Assembly: GCF_026914265.1 (NCBI RefSeq)
Contig: NC_069130.1
Coordinates: 38,246,988-38,310,987 of the forward strand
Origin: Mya arenaria
Taxonomy: Eukaryota > Mollusca > Bivalvia > Myida > Myidae
DNA length: 64,000 bases
Reading direction: 5' to 3'
Each line of letters begins with the position of its first letter. Position 1 is the first letter of the stretch. The notes beneath the pieces are model-generated. The model was not told where the DNA came from, did no database searches, and worked only from the letters and a program-made list of their open reading frames with translations. Shown piece by piece: positions 27,301 to 36,247 of this stretch. A program made the translations under genes and the position numbers.

Positions 27301-30300
27301 GTGGAAATCCTTGAAGATGTGCACCTGGGCCTGGTAGTTGCTTGCAATCTGGATTTTGTGAAAGATTACATGGTTAATTGAAAAGATTAGGTCAACATTT
27401 ATCCAAGGATTTTTACTTACCAATCATACAGTTCAATGTACAAAGTAGTCTAATGATAGCCAGTGGACAACTTATGCAAGTTTCATATAGTACATAATAT
27501 AGTATATTAGTACCAAATTTTTAATTTACAGAAGGACATCAAGCTATAGCACATACCAGATCCTGCGTCATCTTTGTGAGGTACTGGAAGCACTTGTCCA
27601 CATCCGTCTTGGGCCCTCGCAAGGTCACCACATCGCTTTTCTTACCCTGGTCAGGGAACGTGATCTGTACCTGCAAGGAGAAAATATTATGTGTGACATT
27701 GAATCATCCATTTATATGTCATTCGTTGTTCTTCTGCCATGAAAAAAACCTGTTTAAACCAAGTTATAAACAGTGCTCCAGCTAGGCAGGGTGGGGTACT
27801 TGCTGCCCTTTTCCAGCACCCTGCAGCCATTTTACTACACCCTGCTAAGCCCTTTTCTTTGACAAGAGTCAATTTTCAGAAATAAGTATAAAAATAATAA
27901 ATATGCATAATTTTCACACTAAAAGTAAAGATAACATCTACGGTGTAATAACAAATAATTAATATTGAAAGTAGTTACATCACTTACACAATAAGAAATG
28001 AACATTGGCCATTGCATGTGTCCCATTAAGGCTCATTTAATGCGCATTACAAGTGGCCTTTCTGAATTAGCACCCTGCTCTTTTCGACTCAGCTGGAGCA
28101 CTAATATGTATAACACCTATTTATGTGGTCCAAATGTGATTATCAAGTTTAATTTTATGAAGTTTAAGGCAAATCTTTACCTGGTTAAACTTGTCTCTTG
28201 TGGCTTTAATGCCTTCTCCCTTGGCCCCGATCAACATCCGGTGGAATCGCTGCTCGATCAGAATGTCCCGTGATTTCTCGTTTTCCTGGAAAAACAACAG
28301 AGAATACATGTACAATACTTTAACTTAAATCTGAAGAGTAATTCAAAAACCTAATTTTAAAATATGATTCCATATTTTTGGTAGCACCTGTCCCATTATA
28401 AGTGTTTTAATTTGATATTTTAAAAACATTTAAGGCCATATGCATCAGTGTGTATCAAACCATGGTTTTACAAATGCACATAATGGTTGATGTATATATA
28501 GCATACAAAACTTTCAATGCAAGTGAATGGTATTGGGTCAGAAATCATTCAAAAATGAAGTATAATAACAAGTTTCATGACCAACTATTCTAAAACTGCA
28601 GACCGTTTCTTCTTTCAAGGACAATTTGAATACTACTAAATAATTGCTGTGCCAACCATATATAAACACAAATACAAATATGGACCAACCATTCTAGCAG
28701 CCATCTCCAGCAGTTCTTGTTTCGCCTGTTTGACGCCGTTTGGCTCTCCTTCTATTCTGATGGTGTTACTATTCTCCTGGTCTGAGGGGATCTTGATGGC
28801 AACATTTGTCTCATTCTTGATCTTTGTGACTGGAATACAGAGGTTTTTGTTCCTTAAAACCGTAGAATGATGGTCATTAGTGAAAACAGAGCTTTTCGTT
28901 CTTTTAAACATAAGTATGAAAGTCATTATTGAAAACAGAGTTTTACGTTCTTTAAAACTGTAGTACAACAGTCATTATTGTAAACGGAGGTTTTCGTTCT
29001 TTTAAACTTAAGTATACAGTCATTATTGTAAACGAAGGTTTTCGTCCTTTTAAACTTAAGTATACAGTCATTATTGTAAACGAAGGTTTTCGTCCTTTTA
29101 AACTTAAGTATGACAGTCATAATTGTAAACGAAAGTTTTCATTCTTTTAAACTTAAGTATGACAGTCACTATTGTAAACTGAGGTTTTCGTGTTTTTAGA
29201 CTTAAGTATGACAGTCATAATTGTAAACTGAGGTTTTCGTGTTTTTAAACTTAAGTATGACAGTCACTATTGTAAACTGAGGTTTTCGTGTTTTTAAACT
29301 TAAGTATGACAGTCATAATTGTAAATGAAGGTTTTCGTCCTTTTAAACTTTAGTATGACAGTCATTATTATAAAAGAAGGTTTTTGTTCTTTTAAACTGT
29401 AGTATGACAGTCATAATTGTAAATGAAGGTTTTCGTCCTTTTAAACTGTAGTATGACAGTCATTATTGAAAGTATTTAAACAATGCCTTACATCTGTTTA
29501 TTGCCTCCCTTTAAAGCAACTGTGCACCAGATTTGTGACCAATTTGCAAGAAAATTGTCGAAAACTTGGTATTTATGTGTACAATGCATTGAAACTTACT
29601 ATAAACTGAAGTACCACATAGTTTTTAAGTTTTGCAGTTTTTTTGGCATTTTTCCATTAAAAAAGTTGACTGGGTATGTCTACCTAGTAGAATTCATTCC
29701 TTATGGGTGATTGGCTAGTCAATGTTATCACATGATATTACCAAGTTAGGTATATTCGTTACAGAAAAAAACTTTTTTTGGTGCCAATCTGGTGCAGTCC
29801 CTTTAACTCATGAAGTATTAGGCAAGATTATTGAAACCAACCTGGGACCCTTTTAAGCATAAAAGGAGTGTCAATATAAATGGCTCTAGGTTCAAATCAC
29901 CAATGACTGAAATTAATTGAAATATGCAGCAAACTTTATTTACAAGCAAAACTCAATCCAAAGGCAATACTCTTACAATTACTTCATGAACAAAACACTG
30001 GGCCCTGTATTAATAAGGTATTTGTATTGTAAACATCACACTTCTTAGGAGTGCTTGGGTTAAACGTAAAGTTACAAGCAGAATTTATTGGATAAATGTC
30101 CTTATATTAAATATTTTAATTGAAATGCAGTGTACGTTAGAAATTGACTCTCTTAATCCTTATGCTCTTTATTGAGCCACGGCCCAGACTTTACAGTTAG
30201 ATAACAATAGCTAAATTCAAATACTCAATGGAATTTTTTATACGGAGTAACGTCAATTTATCAGCTCAGCCCTCTGTTGGTTAAAACTGAACAACTTTTA

Positions 30301-33300
30301 CTCACTGTTGGCTCCCCCTTTCCCGATGATGTGTTTGTGGAATCGCTGGTCAATCTCGATTTCTGCGAAGTCCATACGGCTCTGTAGATCCCTCAAGAAG
30401 TCCTGAAGTGCCTTCACAGCGTCGTCAACCTCCTCCGGTGGCCCCTCAACCTGGATCTTATTCTCCCCCTCGGTGAATTCTATGTGCACCTGCGATAGCA
30501 AAGAATTAACATGATACTTGTCGTCATTTTTTAACCATTGATTTGACCAATTAAAGGATTGCATTTCATCATTGGATAACAGCACATCGTTACATAATCC
30601 AATGTGTTACTACCAACAACTCTGAGGTTCAACTTCTTTCACAGTACATGGCACATCTAGCACCCATTGGTATCCTATCAATTCAAGAGCCAATAGTGAA
30701 AAGCTTTTCAACTTTTTTTGTTTCATATTTAATACCATAAACACAAGGCAGTGGGAATGGCAGGTACCCATATAATCCCTAACCCCATTAAAGAACATCA
30801 CATCATCTTCAATTACTGACAACAACAAGGAATTTGTGAGCGGGGTAATAAACTACAGAGGCTGCCAAATACTCAAATTTACTATTCTGATCTGATTTCT
30901 ATGTGCTAACTAACATATTTAGTATAAACACCATCTTGTAATAAGACGAAAGAACATCCGAAAACAAGAATATTCTATCAAAACAATTACATACCTATGG
31001 TAACTTCACTTCAAAGTTCATAAAATTGAACTCGATAAACCTTTTAAACTCATGTATAAACACTATGGGTACCTTAGGAAAGTTGGCGGTGATGTTGCGG
31101 ATCGTGCTGCCCTTCTTGCCGATGATGTACTTGTGGAGCCAGTCAGGGGCGCTGATATCTGCAAACACCACGCTGTTGGCCTGCAAGTTATAAAACCCTT
31201 CTAAATAAGACTTCCAACAAACAGATGTTATCAGATTAACTAGTTTAAAACTTGACAATTTTATCAAGAAATGACTCGAATTACTTATATCAGCTTACGC
31301 TGTTATCACACTCAATCTTAAATAAATTTGTATCAAGAACGTTTTTAATCCTTTACTAACCTTGGAGTAGACCATGGTCAGTGCGGGCCCAAGTTTGTCC
31401 TGTTCTCCCCGGAGAGTGATTGTCTCGGAGGAGCTGTCTAGGGGCGGGACCTCAACAGACACACCAGTGTTGGCTAGGATCTCCTGCAGGTTTGAGCCGC
31501 GGGGTCCAATCACGTATTTGTGCTGTGATTTGCGAACCTCCACGGAAACTGTCTGGCACTTGCGGCACTGTGGGATGGAAAAACAAAATAAAGGTGAATG
31601 TTACTGAACTCATGAATGTTCATGACACAGAACATGACAAGAGCACTTCGGAGTGAGTGTCGCAACTTGACAATTATTAAAGCATGAATTATGGACCTTC
31701 CTGTACATGTGCATATAGTCTTTGGCAACATGTGCTCACAGTTTTATTGAATTTCTGGGTTTTTGTTAGATATGACCTAGGAACACTGACAACCCCAAAA
31801 TTGACATCATTCATATCAAAATACCTTAACTTTTTTCTTCCAGAAATTAGTAAAGCGAAAAGGCACCGAATTCCAACATCATTCAACGAGTATCATTCGC
31901 GTAGCTTTATTGATCAATGAGGGATGCCTTCTAAAAACACAGAATTCCATCCTAACCAATAAAATTTATTTAAGAGTAAGCCATAATCCAAGAAACTAAC
32001 ATCTCTTCCCAAAACAGTAAAAATTAATCAAATCTCCCACCTTTTCCTCATAGATGGCCATAATAGTGGCCTTGCACTTCATGACCCCCTCTTTCTCGCC
32101 GGTGACCACGATCTCGTCCTTCATGACACTTGGTGGTGGAACGTTGATCTTCGCACCGGTCTCCTCCATCAGCTGCTTGATCGTCGAGTTGTTCGGTCCG
32201 CACACGAATGGATGGTACACTTTCTGTACTGGTAGCCGCTCATTAGCTAGCTTAGACTGGAAAAAAAGGGTTACTATATAGAACTCTTGAAATATTCCAA
32301 ATTGCATAATATGTGTCAATGTATTTCATTTTCCATAAATATTTTATCAAATGCTGCGTAAGCAAATCCTTTTAGAACTTGTATGCCACAATTTTTTAAT
32401 GATAAAGTACTATTTTTAAAGCAAAACTGCACCACTGAATAATTATGATATTCAAAATATGAAAGCAAAAATATATGTATGCCTGGCAGATCTATTTTTC
32501 GAAAGTTGATGCAATAACGAGCCAATGTACATATATAAACAGTCCATTGATTACAAGACCTAGTATGTAATCTTATAACAGTACGCGAACCCTACCTGAA
32601 TGTCAGAGACGACCTGGATGTCATGCATAGCCTTGTCAATGCCCTCCTTGGTTCCCATGATACGGATGACATCAGAGTTTTCATTTTCGCGTGGGATCGT
32701 GATCTTGGTAGCAGTCACCAGTTCAAGTTCCTGCAGTTTAAGTCCCTTTGCCCCGAGGATGAAGCGGTGGTGCTCACGCGGAATACGGATGGTTTGGTTT
32801 GCCTGTGCATAGAAATATGTTATTATAAAATGAAACAGTTGGCACTTTTTTTTTATTAAACCGCTACTTTCATATGACATACTCAATAAGTTACCTGCTT
32901 TGAACCAAAAAAACTAATTCAATTTTCGTGAAGCACTAAATTATTGAAATAATCAATAAAAAATATCTCAATTACTCAGGACACCCAGGATAAAGCTGGC
33001 CGTCTTATAACGGCATGTCAAGTATATTAAACTTAAGCGCGATCCTAAATAATGCACCTAATTTTTTTTTTTGGGGGGGATGCATTTTATATTTCACAGT
33101 ATCCTGTACCTGTGTCTGTAGGCGGGTCATGACCTCCCGGCGGGCTTTCTTAACCTGATCCTCACGCCCAGATACCACCACAGTCAGCGTCTGGTCCCGT
33201 GACAAGCTCATCTCAATTGTTACCTTAAATCAGGGACAAATTTATATTTTATTTGAAACAAGACATTTGGTTTATAAAACAGGTAACAATTTATGGACAA

Positions 33301-34521
33301 ATACAAAAATATCCCTAATATAGGGACAATTTTTTTAAACTTATCTTCACTTATGCGTTATTTTGCTTCTCAAGTCTTGGCAATTAAAACAGAAGCATTT
33401 TGCAATACTTTACAGTTTAAACCTTACAAAAATACATCATCCGGACCACTAGTCATAGAAATTAGAGCCAAACCCTTACCCCGGTGCGTGCCATGATGTC
33501 CTTGCAGACATCCGCCTGTTTGCCTTCATCACCAAAGCTGTTCTCCAAGTCATCCCTGAACTTACGCTCAGCCAATGGCACAGTGAACACCTGTGTATCG
33601 AAAACTTTTGATATTACTTTCAATACATTTAAACTGCCCTTCCTATTGATAACTACATAAGATCTTTGAACATATCTTATCAGTCATTTTACAAGTTTTA
33701 CAACACCTGACTTTGGAACAATAAATTTAGAATAAAATATGTGTATTATTCTTGTATAGAAGTTAACAAAAGTTGTTTTTGTAACAGAAAGTAAAGATTG
33801 GTCATCCATTCAATATATCAATCAACTAAGTATTTGCTCCTGTATCAATAAATTAGCTCATTGACTATTTCCTGAACATGTGGATAAAACGTCATGTACC
33901 AGCTAATGAAAAAAACAAGAACTTTTCATTCATCTGATAACCGAGGGCAGATTTAAGGCCAAATCTATATCAAAACAATTAATTTTAATTATTGACAAAA
34001 ATTTACAACAAACAATTATCCTTCACCTGTAATATCTGTAGTATTATGCTGTTATCTTTCAGAAAAAATCTGTATCAGATTCAGGTTTTTTATCTAGCAT
34101 TTTATTTATTGTTTGTTAGTCACTGTACCCCTGTGGTAAAGTCATCTAAAAACATATTTGTGTCAGATTGATAACCATATTGTCTGTATTGATGTTTTTG
34201 CATGTCCATTGTATCATAATGTCACCATGACATCTACCAAAATGAATGTGTTCATGTGTGAGAACATTCTGCTGAATAGAAGTTTACAACAGGTACCACT
34301 AAAAATATTTGTAAGAAGTTGACTTAAATGAAAATGATGTTCTTTAATTATATGTAATACAATTTTTTAACACACACCTGGGTGCATTTTGATGACCTCA
34401 CAGTAGGGATCTTGGGGAGGTTGGTCCACAAATTCGGAGGGCTGCTCATATCAGTTGGATTGGAATTCAGAACTGGGAAAGCGTTCCCGTAGTCTTCCAT
34501 AACTCCCGGATTAGTAGCCAT
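15056..34521 (-). CDS. HDLBP: Vigilin, multi-KH RNA-binding protein (22 coding exons, complete)
   Basis: Reconstructed from 22 exons on the minus strand: 34378-34521, 33480-33590, 33110-33223, 32596-32802, 32041-32256, 31361-31567, 31073-31180, 30306-30489, 28690-28829, 28181-28285, 27557-27670, 27262-27348, 26186-26317, 25616-25834, 24699-24920, 24079-24297, 23014-23182, 18284-18426, 17268-17420, 16380-16688, 15546-15761, 15056-15301. All introns are GT-AG and all joins stay in frame, giving 1254 residues, close to human vigilin (1268). One degenerate KH-like unit (about 49-123) is followed by 14 KH domains; 12 keep a GXXG RNA-binding loop, while KH3 has GPNN and KH11 has ARRG. Vigilins are cytoplasmic/ER-associated single-strand nucleic-acid binders that contact many mRNAs, support translation of secretory mRNAs, and have been linked to tRNA export and heterochromatin. 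The C terminus ends WGPMRRK, as in other vigilins. The start is the first in-frame ATG after a 5' UTR acceptor at 34568. Confidence 0.96.
15546..15761 (-). CDS. HDLBP: Vigilin coding exon 21 (residues 1102-1173), last KH
   Basis: EDQVHLEVRVDHRIHSRIIG then QKGRGVRRIQ (loop GQKG about 1121-1124), ending NMEEEF at TTT|GTAAGT. Confidence 0.95.
16380..16688 (-). CDS. HDLBP: Vigilin coding exon 20 (residues 999-1101), KH end plus whole next KH
   Basis: Completes the exon 19 KH (VTGPPANVQRAEEALAAKVS), then a complete KH with loop GRRG at about 1048-1051 (DYHPKLIGRRGEVINKI). Ends MVKDY at TAT|GTAAGT. Confidence 0.95.
17268..17420 (-). CDS. HDLBP: Vigilin coding exon 19 (residues 948-998), KH first half
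   Basis: DLVPITKEVIVPFDFHKNII then GQKGRDVRKL (loop about 968-971), with a QQQQ run before SDVIK. Phase 0, donor AAG|GTATGG. Confidence 0.94.
18284..18426 (-). CDS. HDLBP: Vigilin coding exon 18 (residues 900-947), acidic insert and KH second half
   Basis: Begins with two bases completing Gly, then the Ala/Asp/Gly-rich DAGDAADAGEAPEMVNGEAV insert before IITITGKVDACEQAKKALL. Vertebrate vigilins also carry an acidic insert in this KH domain. The upstream intron (about 4.6 kb) is the gene's largest coding-region intron and holds two Helitron-like satellites. Confidence 0.92.
18648..18860. mobile_element. TTAA-flanked MITE family A, truncated copy
   Basis: Retains the internal part and right end (CTGTGATAGTGCAGCTTTAA) of the 363-bp family; the left terminus is missing. 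Located in vigilin's large intron. Confidence 0.75.
19001..20249 (+). mobile_element. Helitron-like (pearl/HINE-type) satellite 1
   Basis: Begins ACAAGAGGGCCATGATGGCC (ACAAGAG followed by a GGCCATGATGGCC palindrome), has five ~165-bp units (with AAGCCTATGTAAAACTTGTG and GAACAATCTTGGTAGA) and ends GTCACTGCGTGACAGGTGAG then CTAA, a hairpin near the 3' end. The layout fits non-autonomous Helitron-like elements of bivalves. The start of another copy (GGGCCATGGTGGCCCTGTAT) follows at about 20253-20285. Lies in a vigilin intron. Confidence 0.7.
20290..21083. other. Vigilin intron sequence between two satellites
   Basis: AT-rich; no element ends or exons recognised. Confidence 0.4.
21310..22815. 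repeat. ~146-bp tandem units with paired TGACCT half-sites
   Basis: TTTTTCTACTAATTGACCTA recurs near 21363, 21508, 21653, 21945 and so on every 145-146 bp. Each unit contains TTGACCTAGTGACCTAG, which on the minus strand reads CTAGGTCACTAGGTCAA. Confidence 0.9.
22822..22872. repeat. (ACGG)n microsatellite
   Basis: About twelve ACGG units with one T substitution, forming the 3' part of the satellite element that contains it. Confidence 0.95.
23014..23182 (-). CDS. HDLBP: Vigilin coding exon 17 (residues 844-900), KH first half
   Basis: EAQVMIECDIPQQFHRTVMG then ARGSNVQEIT (loop about 863-866), followed by a Pro/Lys-rich stretch (IADKPPAEKPTNA). Ends in phase 1 (GCA G|GTATGG). Confidence 0.93.
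23250..23651. mobile_element. MITE with GGACAGGGTGCTGCA ends and a 22-bp internal repeat
   Basis: Inverted ends (left TTTGAAAAGGACAGGGTGCT; right reverse complement TTTTGAAAGGGTGCTGCAGC) with three to four copies of AAAAGGGACAGGGTGCTGCAG at the left. A relative lies at 34607-34860. Confidence 0.6.
23697..23902. mobile_element. Diverged MITE of the GAATAC family
   Basis: Contains CTTAAGTCATTTCTTAACTT and ends GTTAATTGAATACAGACC, matching elements at 25268-25525 and 26455-26652. All three lie in vigilin introns. Confidence 0.5.
24079..24297 (-). CDS. HDLBP: Vigilin coding exon 16 (residues 771-843), KH with ARRG loop
   Basis: DNIVEGEVNVDPKYHKHFVA followed by RRGEVLRQIG; the loop reads ARRG (790-793), so the first glycine of GXXG is alanine. 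Ends EIVADL at CTG|GTCAGT. Confidence 0.94.
24699..24920 (-). CDS. HDLBP: Vigilin coding exon 15 (residues 697-770), whole KH
   Basis: QTTSNVEEIRAKPEYHKFLI then GRGGAKIRKV (loop about 717-720), ending GLIKDL at CTT|GTAAGT. Phase 0. Confidence 0.94.
24957..25110. repeat. G-rich low-complexity tract
   Basis: Runs of G and T (GGGGCGGGCGGGCAGGGGGG, later GGGGGGG) within an intron; no gene. Confidence 0.7.
25268..25525. mobile_element. MITE of the GGCGGTATTCATTAAAC family
   Basis: Left CCCATATTCATTAAGCATCT and right (reverse complement) GGCGGTATTCATTAAACTTC form TIRs followed by CTAACTT/CTTAAGTCA blocks. 258 bp in a vigilin intron. Confidence 0.65.
25616..25834 (-). CDS. HDLBP: Vigilin coding exon 14 (residues 624-696), whole KH
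   Basis: ANIKEVSVEVPHKLHNSIIG with loop GAKG at about 643-646, ending LSKQV at GTT|GTGAGT. An alternative donor one codon earlier (CAA|GTTGTG) would also keep frame; GTGAGT is the better consensus. Confidence 0.93.
26186..26317 (-). CDS. HDLBP: Vigilin coding exon 13 (residues 580-623), KH second half
   Basis: IREETDTRIDLPNKPSDSDV to IQKEL; completes the KH of exon 12. Acceptor TTTTTTCAG, donor CTG|GTTGGT, phase 0. Confidence 0.93.
26455..26652. mobile_element. MITE of the GGCGGTATTCATTAAAC family
   Basis: Left CAGGGGTCGTATTCATGTAA and right AGTTAAGAAATTACTTGATG...GAATACC; shorter relative of the 25268 copy. Confidence 0.55.
27262..27348 (-). CDS. HDLBP: Vigilin coding exon 12 (residues 551-579), KH first half
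   Basis: IASNYQAQVHIFKDFHKVII then GKGGANIRK; loop GKGG at about 571-574. Short 87-bp exon, phase 0. Confidence 0.93.
27557..27670 (-). CDS. HDLBP: Vigilin coding exon 11 (residues 513-550), KH second half
   Basis: VQITFPDQGKKSDVVTLRGP to KMTQDL; joins exon 10 in phase 0 to complete the KH fold. Donor CTG|GTATGT. Confidence 0.94.
27772..28102. mobile_element. MITE with AGTGCTCCAGCT ends, copy 1
   Basis: AGTGCTCCAGCTAGGCAGGG at the left and CAGCTGGAGCACT at the right form a TIR over 331 bp. Inside is a CAGCACCCTGCAGCC / TACACCCTGCTAAGCCC block. A second copy lies at 50293-50592. Confidence 0.75.
28181..28285 (-). CDS. HDLBP: Vigilin coding exon 10 (residues 478-512), KH first half
   Basis: ENEKSRDILIEQRFHRMLIG then AKGEGIKATRDKFNQ; loop GAKG at about 497-500. 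Phase 0, donor CAG|GTAAAG. Confidence 0.94.
28690..28829 (-). CDS. HDLBP: Vigilin coding exon 9 (residues 432-477), KH second half
   Basis: Starts with two bases completing an Ile codon, then TKIKNETNVAIKIPSDQENS to EMAARM at ATG|GTTGGT. Its acceptor (TATTCCAG) lies against a 49-bp minisatellite that fills the upstream intron end. Confidence 0.93.
28838..29470. repeat. 49-bp minisatellite, about 13 copies, adjoining vigilin exon 9
   Basis: Unit AAACTTAAGTATGACAGTCA + TAATTGTAAACTGAGG + TTTTCGTGTTTTT with variants. The array runs to within about ten bases of the exon 9 acceptor, so the polypyrimidine/branch region of that splice site is made of repeat sequence. Confidence 0.92.
29511..29806. 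mobile_element. TTAA-flanked MITE family B
   Basis: TTAAAGCAACTGTGCACCAG at the left and, reverse complemented, TTAAAGGGACTGCACCAGAT at the right, with TTAA at both edges; 296 bp, in a vigilin intron. Confidence 0.75.
30306..30489 (-). CDS. HDLBP: Vigilin coding exon 8 (residues 370-431), end of one KH and start of the next
   Basis: Completes the KH begun in exon 7 (VHIEFTEGENKIQVEG) and opens the next one (IDQRFHKHIIGKGGAN, loop at 425-428). It ends in phase 1 (GCC AAC A|GTGAGT), and exon 9 supplies the missing two bases to give Ile. Confidence 0.93.
31073..31180 (-). CDS. HDLBP: Vigilin coding exon 7 (residues 334-369), KH first half
   Basis: ANSVVFADISAPDWLHKYII followed by GKKGSTIRNITANFPK; GKKG loop at about 354-357. 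The KH domain is completed by the start of exon 8. Phase 0. Confidence 0.94.
31361..31567 (-). CDS. HDLBP: Vigilin coding exon 6 (residues 265-333), KH domain with GPRG loop
   Basis: Begins CRKCQTVSVEVRKSQHKYVI; the loop GPRG is at 285-288. Ends TMVYSK at a AAG|GTTAGT donor. Phase 0. Confidence 0.94.
32041..32256 (-). CDS. HDLBP: Vigilin coding exon 5 (residues 193-264), KH2 with altered loop
   Basis: A whole KH domain in one exon. The loop reads GPNN (about 212-215) in HPFVCGPNNSTIKQLMEE, so the second glycine of GXXG is missing. Phase 0 at both ends. (In numbering that counts the degenerate exon 2-3 unit this is KH3.). Confidence 0.94.
32596..32802 (-). CDS. HDLBP: Vigilin coding exon 4 (residues 124-192), KH1
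   Basis: A whole KH domain in one exon, with the loop GAKG at about residues 140-143 (HHRFILGAKGLKLQELE). Flanked by a canonical acceptor (GCACAG) and donor (CAG|GTAGGG), phase 0. Confidence 0.94.
33110..33223 (-). CDS. HDLBP: Vigilin coding exon 3 (residues 86-123), second half of degenerate KH unit
   Basis: VTIEMSLSRDQTLTVVVSG... to LQTQ, phase 0. It supplies strand and helix of the KH fold begun in exon 2. The intron between the halves sits at the usual split point of a KH domain, as in several later domains. Confidence 0.93.
33480..33590 (-). CDS. HDLBP: Vigilin coding exon 2 (residues 49-85), first half of degenerate KH unit
   Basis: Begins VFTVPLAERKFRDD and ends MARTG, in phase 0 at both ends. 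This half of the KH fold has no GXXG loop (NSFGDEGKQADVC instead), the same degeneration seen in other vigilins. Confidence 0.93.
34378..34521 (-). CDS. HDLBP: Vigilin coding exon 1 (residues 1-48)
   Basis: Starts at ATG 34521 with MATNPGVMEDYGNAFPVL and ends in frame at a CAG|GTGTGTG donor. This is the acidic/proline-rich N-terminal tail before the KH array. The same exon extends about 47 nt upstream as 5' UTR to an acceptor (CTTCAG) at 34568, so at least one further untranslated exon lies upstream. Confidence 0.93.
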
Positions 34522-34568
34522 GTCTCTGAACTCGCGTCAATTTAACAGTTCCGAGTCGAACAGTACGT
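34522..34568 (-). other. HDLBP: Vigilin 5' UTR portion of first coding exon
   Basis: Between a consensus acceptor (CTTCAG read on the minus strand, ending at 34569) and the start codon. It shows that the vigilin transcript starts further upstream. Confidence 0.6.
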
Positions 34569-34606
34569 CTGAAGGTATGAAACAGTAATACGGTTTTTAG
34601 TCATGT

Positions 34607-34860
34607 TGGGAAAAGGACAGGGTGCTGCAATCCAGAGAAAAATTGCTATTGAAAAAACCAGCACAGTGTATCATGCTGGGAAGATTTTAATCCTTATGAA
34701 CATGACAGAAAATGTGATTAATTAAAAGTAATATTAGGTTTCAACTGCCAAATATGTAAAGTTTGAATCAATGTATTTATATTCACATTCATTTTATTAT
34801 ATTAAAGTTTTAATCACAACGAAAGAAATATTTGACAAAGGTGCAGCACCTTTCATAACT
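34607..34860. mobile_element. MITE related to the 23.25-kb element
   Basis: Begins TTGGGAAAAGGACAGGGTGC and ends AGGTGCAGCACCTTTCATAA, with an AT-rich middle. Just upstream of the vigilin 5' UTR acceptor. Confidence 0.5.
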
Positions 34861-35234
34861 CCAGCAACATTTGGGTGAAAATAAAAAAATGAAGCCTTTC
34901 ATTGATTTCCTTTTTACTGTTTACTGAAAAAGGAAACTGGTCAATTTTTTACTCAGAATATGTGGTTTATAGTGGTTGATTGTTGTTTCAAGTGTACTGA
35001 TTTTAGTGAGAAATTAAACTGAAATCATGTTTTCAACTTTAAATAACTTCGTAACCACCTATAAAATCAAAACAAGGTTTTCTTTATGCTGAAGTTTAAT
35101 GTATTGGTTATTGCGTAAGCAAAGGTTTAACAAATATTAATGAATAATTATTCTACATGGCTTAATAGAAATTGAAAGGTGTCCAGTTTTAGTTTTCTCC
35201 AAAAACGGCCAATTGATTCTTTTCTACTTCCAGC

Positions 35235-36247
35235 TAGTGATGAAACAATAATTGAGTACAATCGATTAATCGTCGCTGACAATGCTATGTCGGCGACAAT
35301 CGATAGTGGTTGTTCAAAATCGATGTCGCTAATGCTACTTCCGGTACCTTCGTATTTTTTTTTGCTGTGATAAATGTCGAGTTAATGTCAATTTTTGTTA
35401 CTGGTAAATTTCTGTTGAAGTCATTTTAACATGGGAGGTCACCCTCCTACACAAATGCGGTGCATGTAAACACTTTTGCGAGAAAACTCTCCCAAAATTA
35501 CAAATTGTTTATATAAATCATAAAACCTTCTTCAATAACCTGTCTCTATGGTGTAGTGGGTCCGGTCTTACCGGTGATCCCGGCTCCATGCATTCTGTTT
35601 TTAAAACTTTTTTTAGTATCGTTTGTAATTCATTAATTTACTTTTTTGTGAAAGTTTTATGAAATTAAGATTTTCTAATGAAATGTTCAATATAACAGTT
35701 TATTGAATGTTAAGCTGGTTCACAAATATTTAATATGCTTTTACATGGATAATATGATAAGATAACTTACTTGATGCGGTGTGCATCATTTTGCAATTAA
35801 TGTGCAATTATTAGTTTTGTTGTGTTTTTATGTTTTTTCGTTGAGTTATAAAAGACAGAAAGGTTATGGAAATTTACTTATTGATGCAAGTGGCAAGACT
35901 ATAGAATCACACGTACCAGGGTTCTCAATAAGTTTCAGTTGAACCGTCTCAAAGAGTAAAGTAACCGACCTGCTTCTACTTATTCTATTTAAAATTCATT
36001 TAGTTTTCCAAATTTTAACCGGCCCAATTGCCATTTGAACCGTCCATTTTGGCTGGCAGCCGGTTCTTATTGAGAACACTGCGTACTCAGGTTTAACCAT
36101 TTAAATGATCATGATAATACTATGTATAAAGAATGTATTGCTTACTGATATTATGAACTTTCAATTATTGTTCGATAGTAAATCGAAATACTTGGTCCGA
36201 TTCGATTCGATTATCGATAGCAAATGGAGTCCGATTTTCAAACACTA
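35235..36247. mobile_element. hAT-like non-autonomous transposon with 8-bp duplication
   Basis: The 1013-bp element starts TAGTGATGAAACAATAATTG and ends (reverse complement) TAGTGTTTGAAAATCGGACT. The identical 8-bp CTTCCAGC stands at 35227-35234 and 36248-36255. TAGTG-type ends with an 8-bp duplication are diagnostic of hAT. ATCGATTATCGATAG-type sequence lies near both ends. No transposase. Confidence 0.88.

Noticed and set aside
35544..35592. tRNA-like box A (ATGGTGTAGTGGG)
   Set aside because: No box B at the right distance; it is internal sequence of the hAT-like element.
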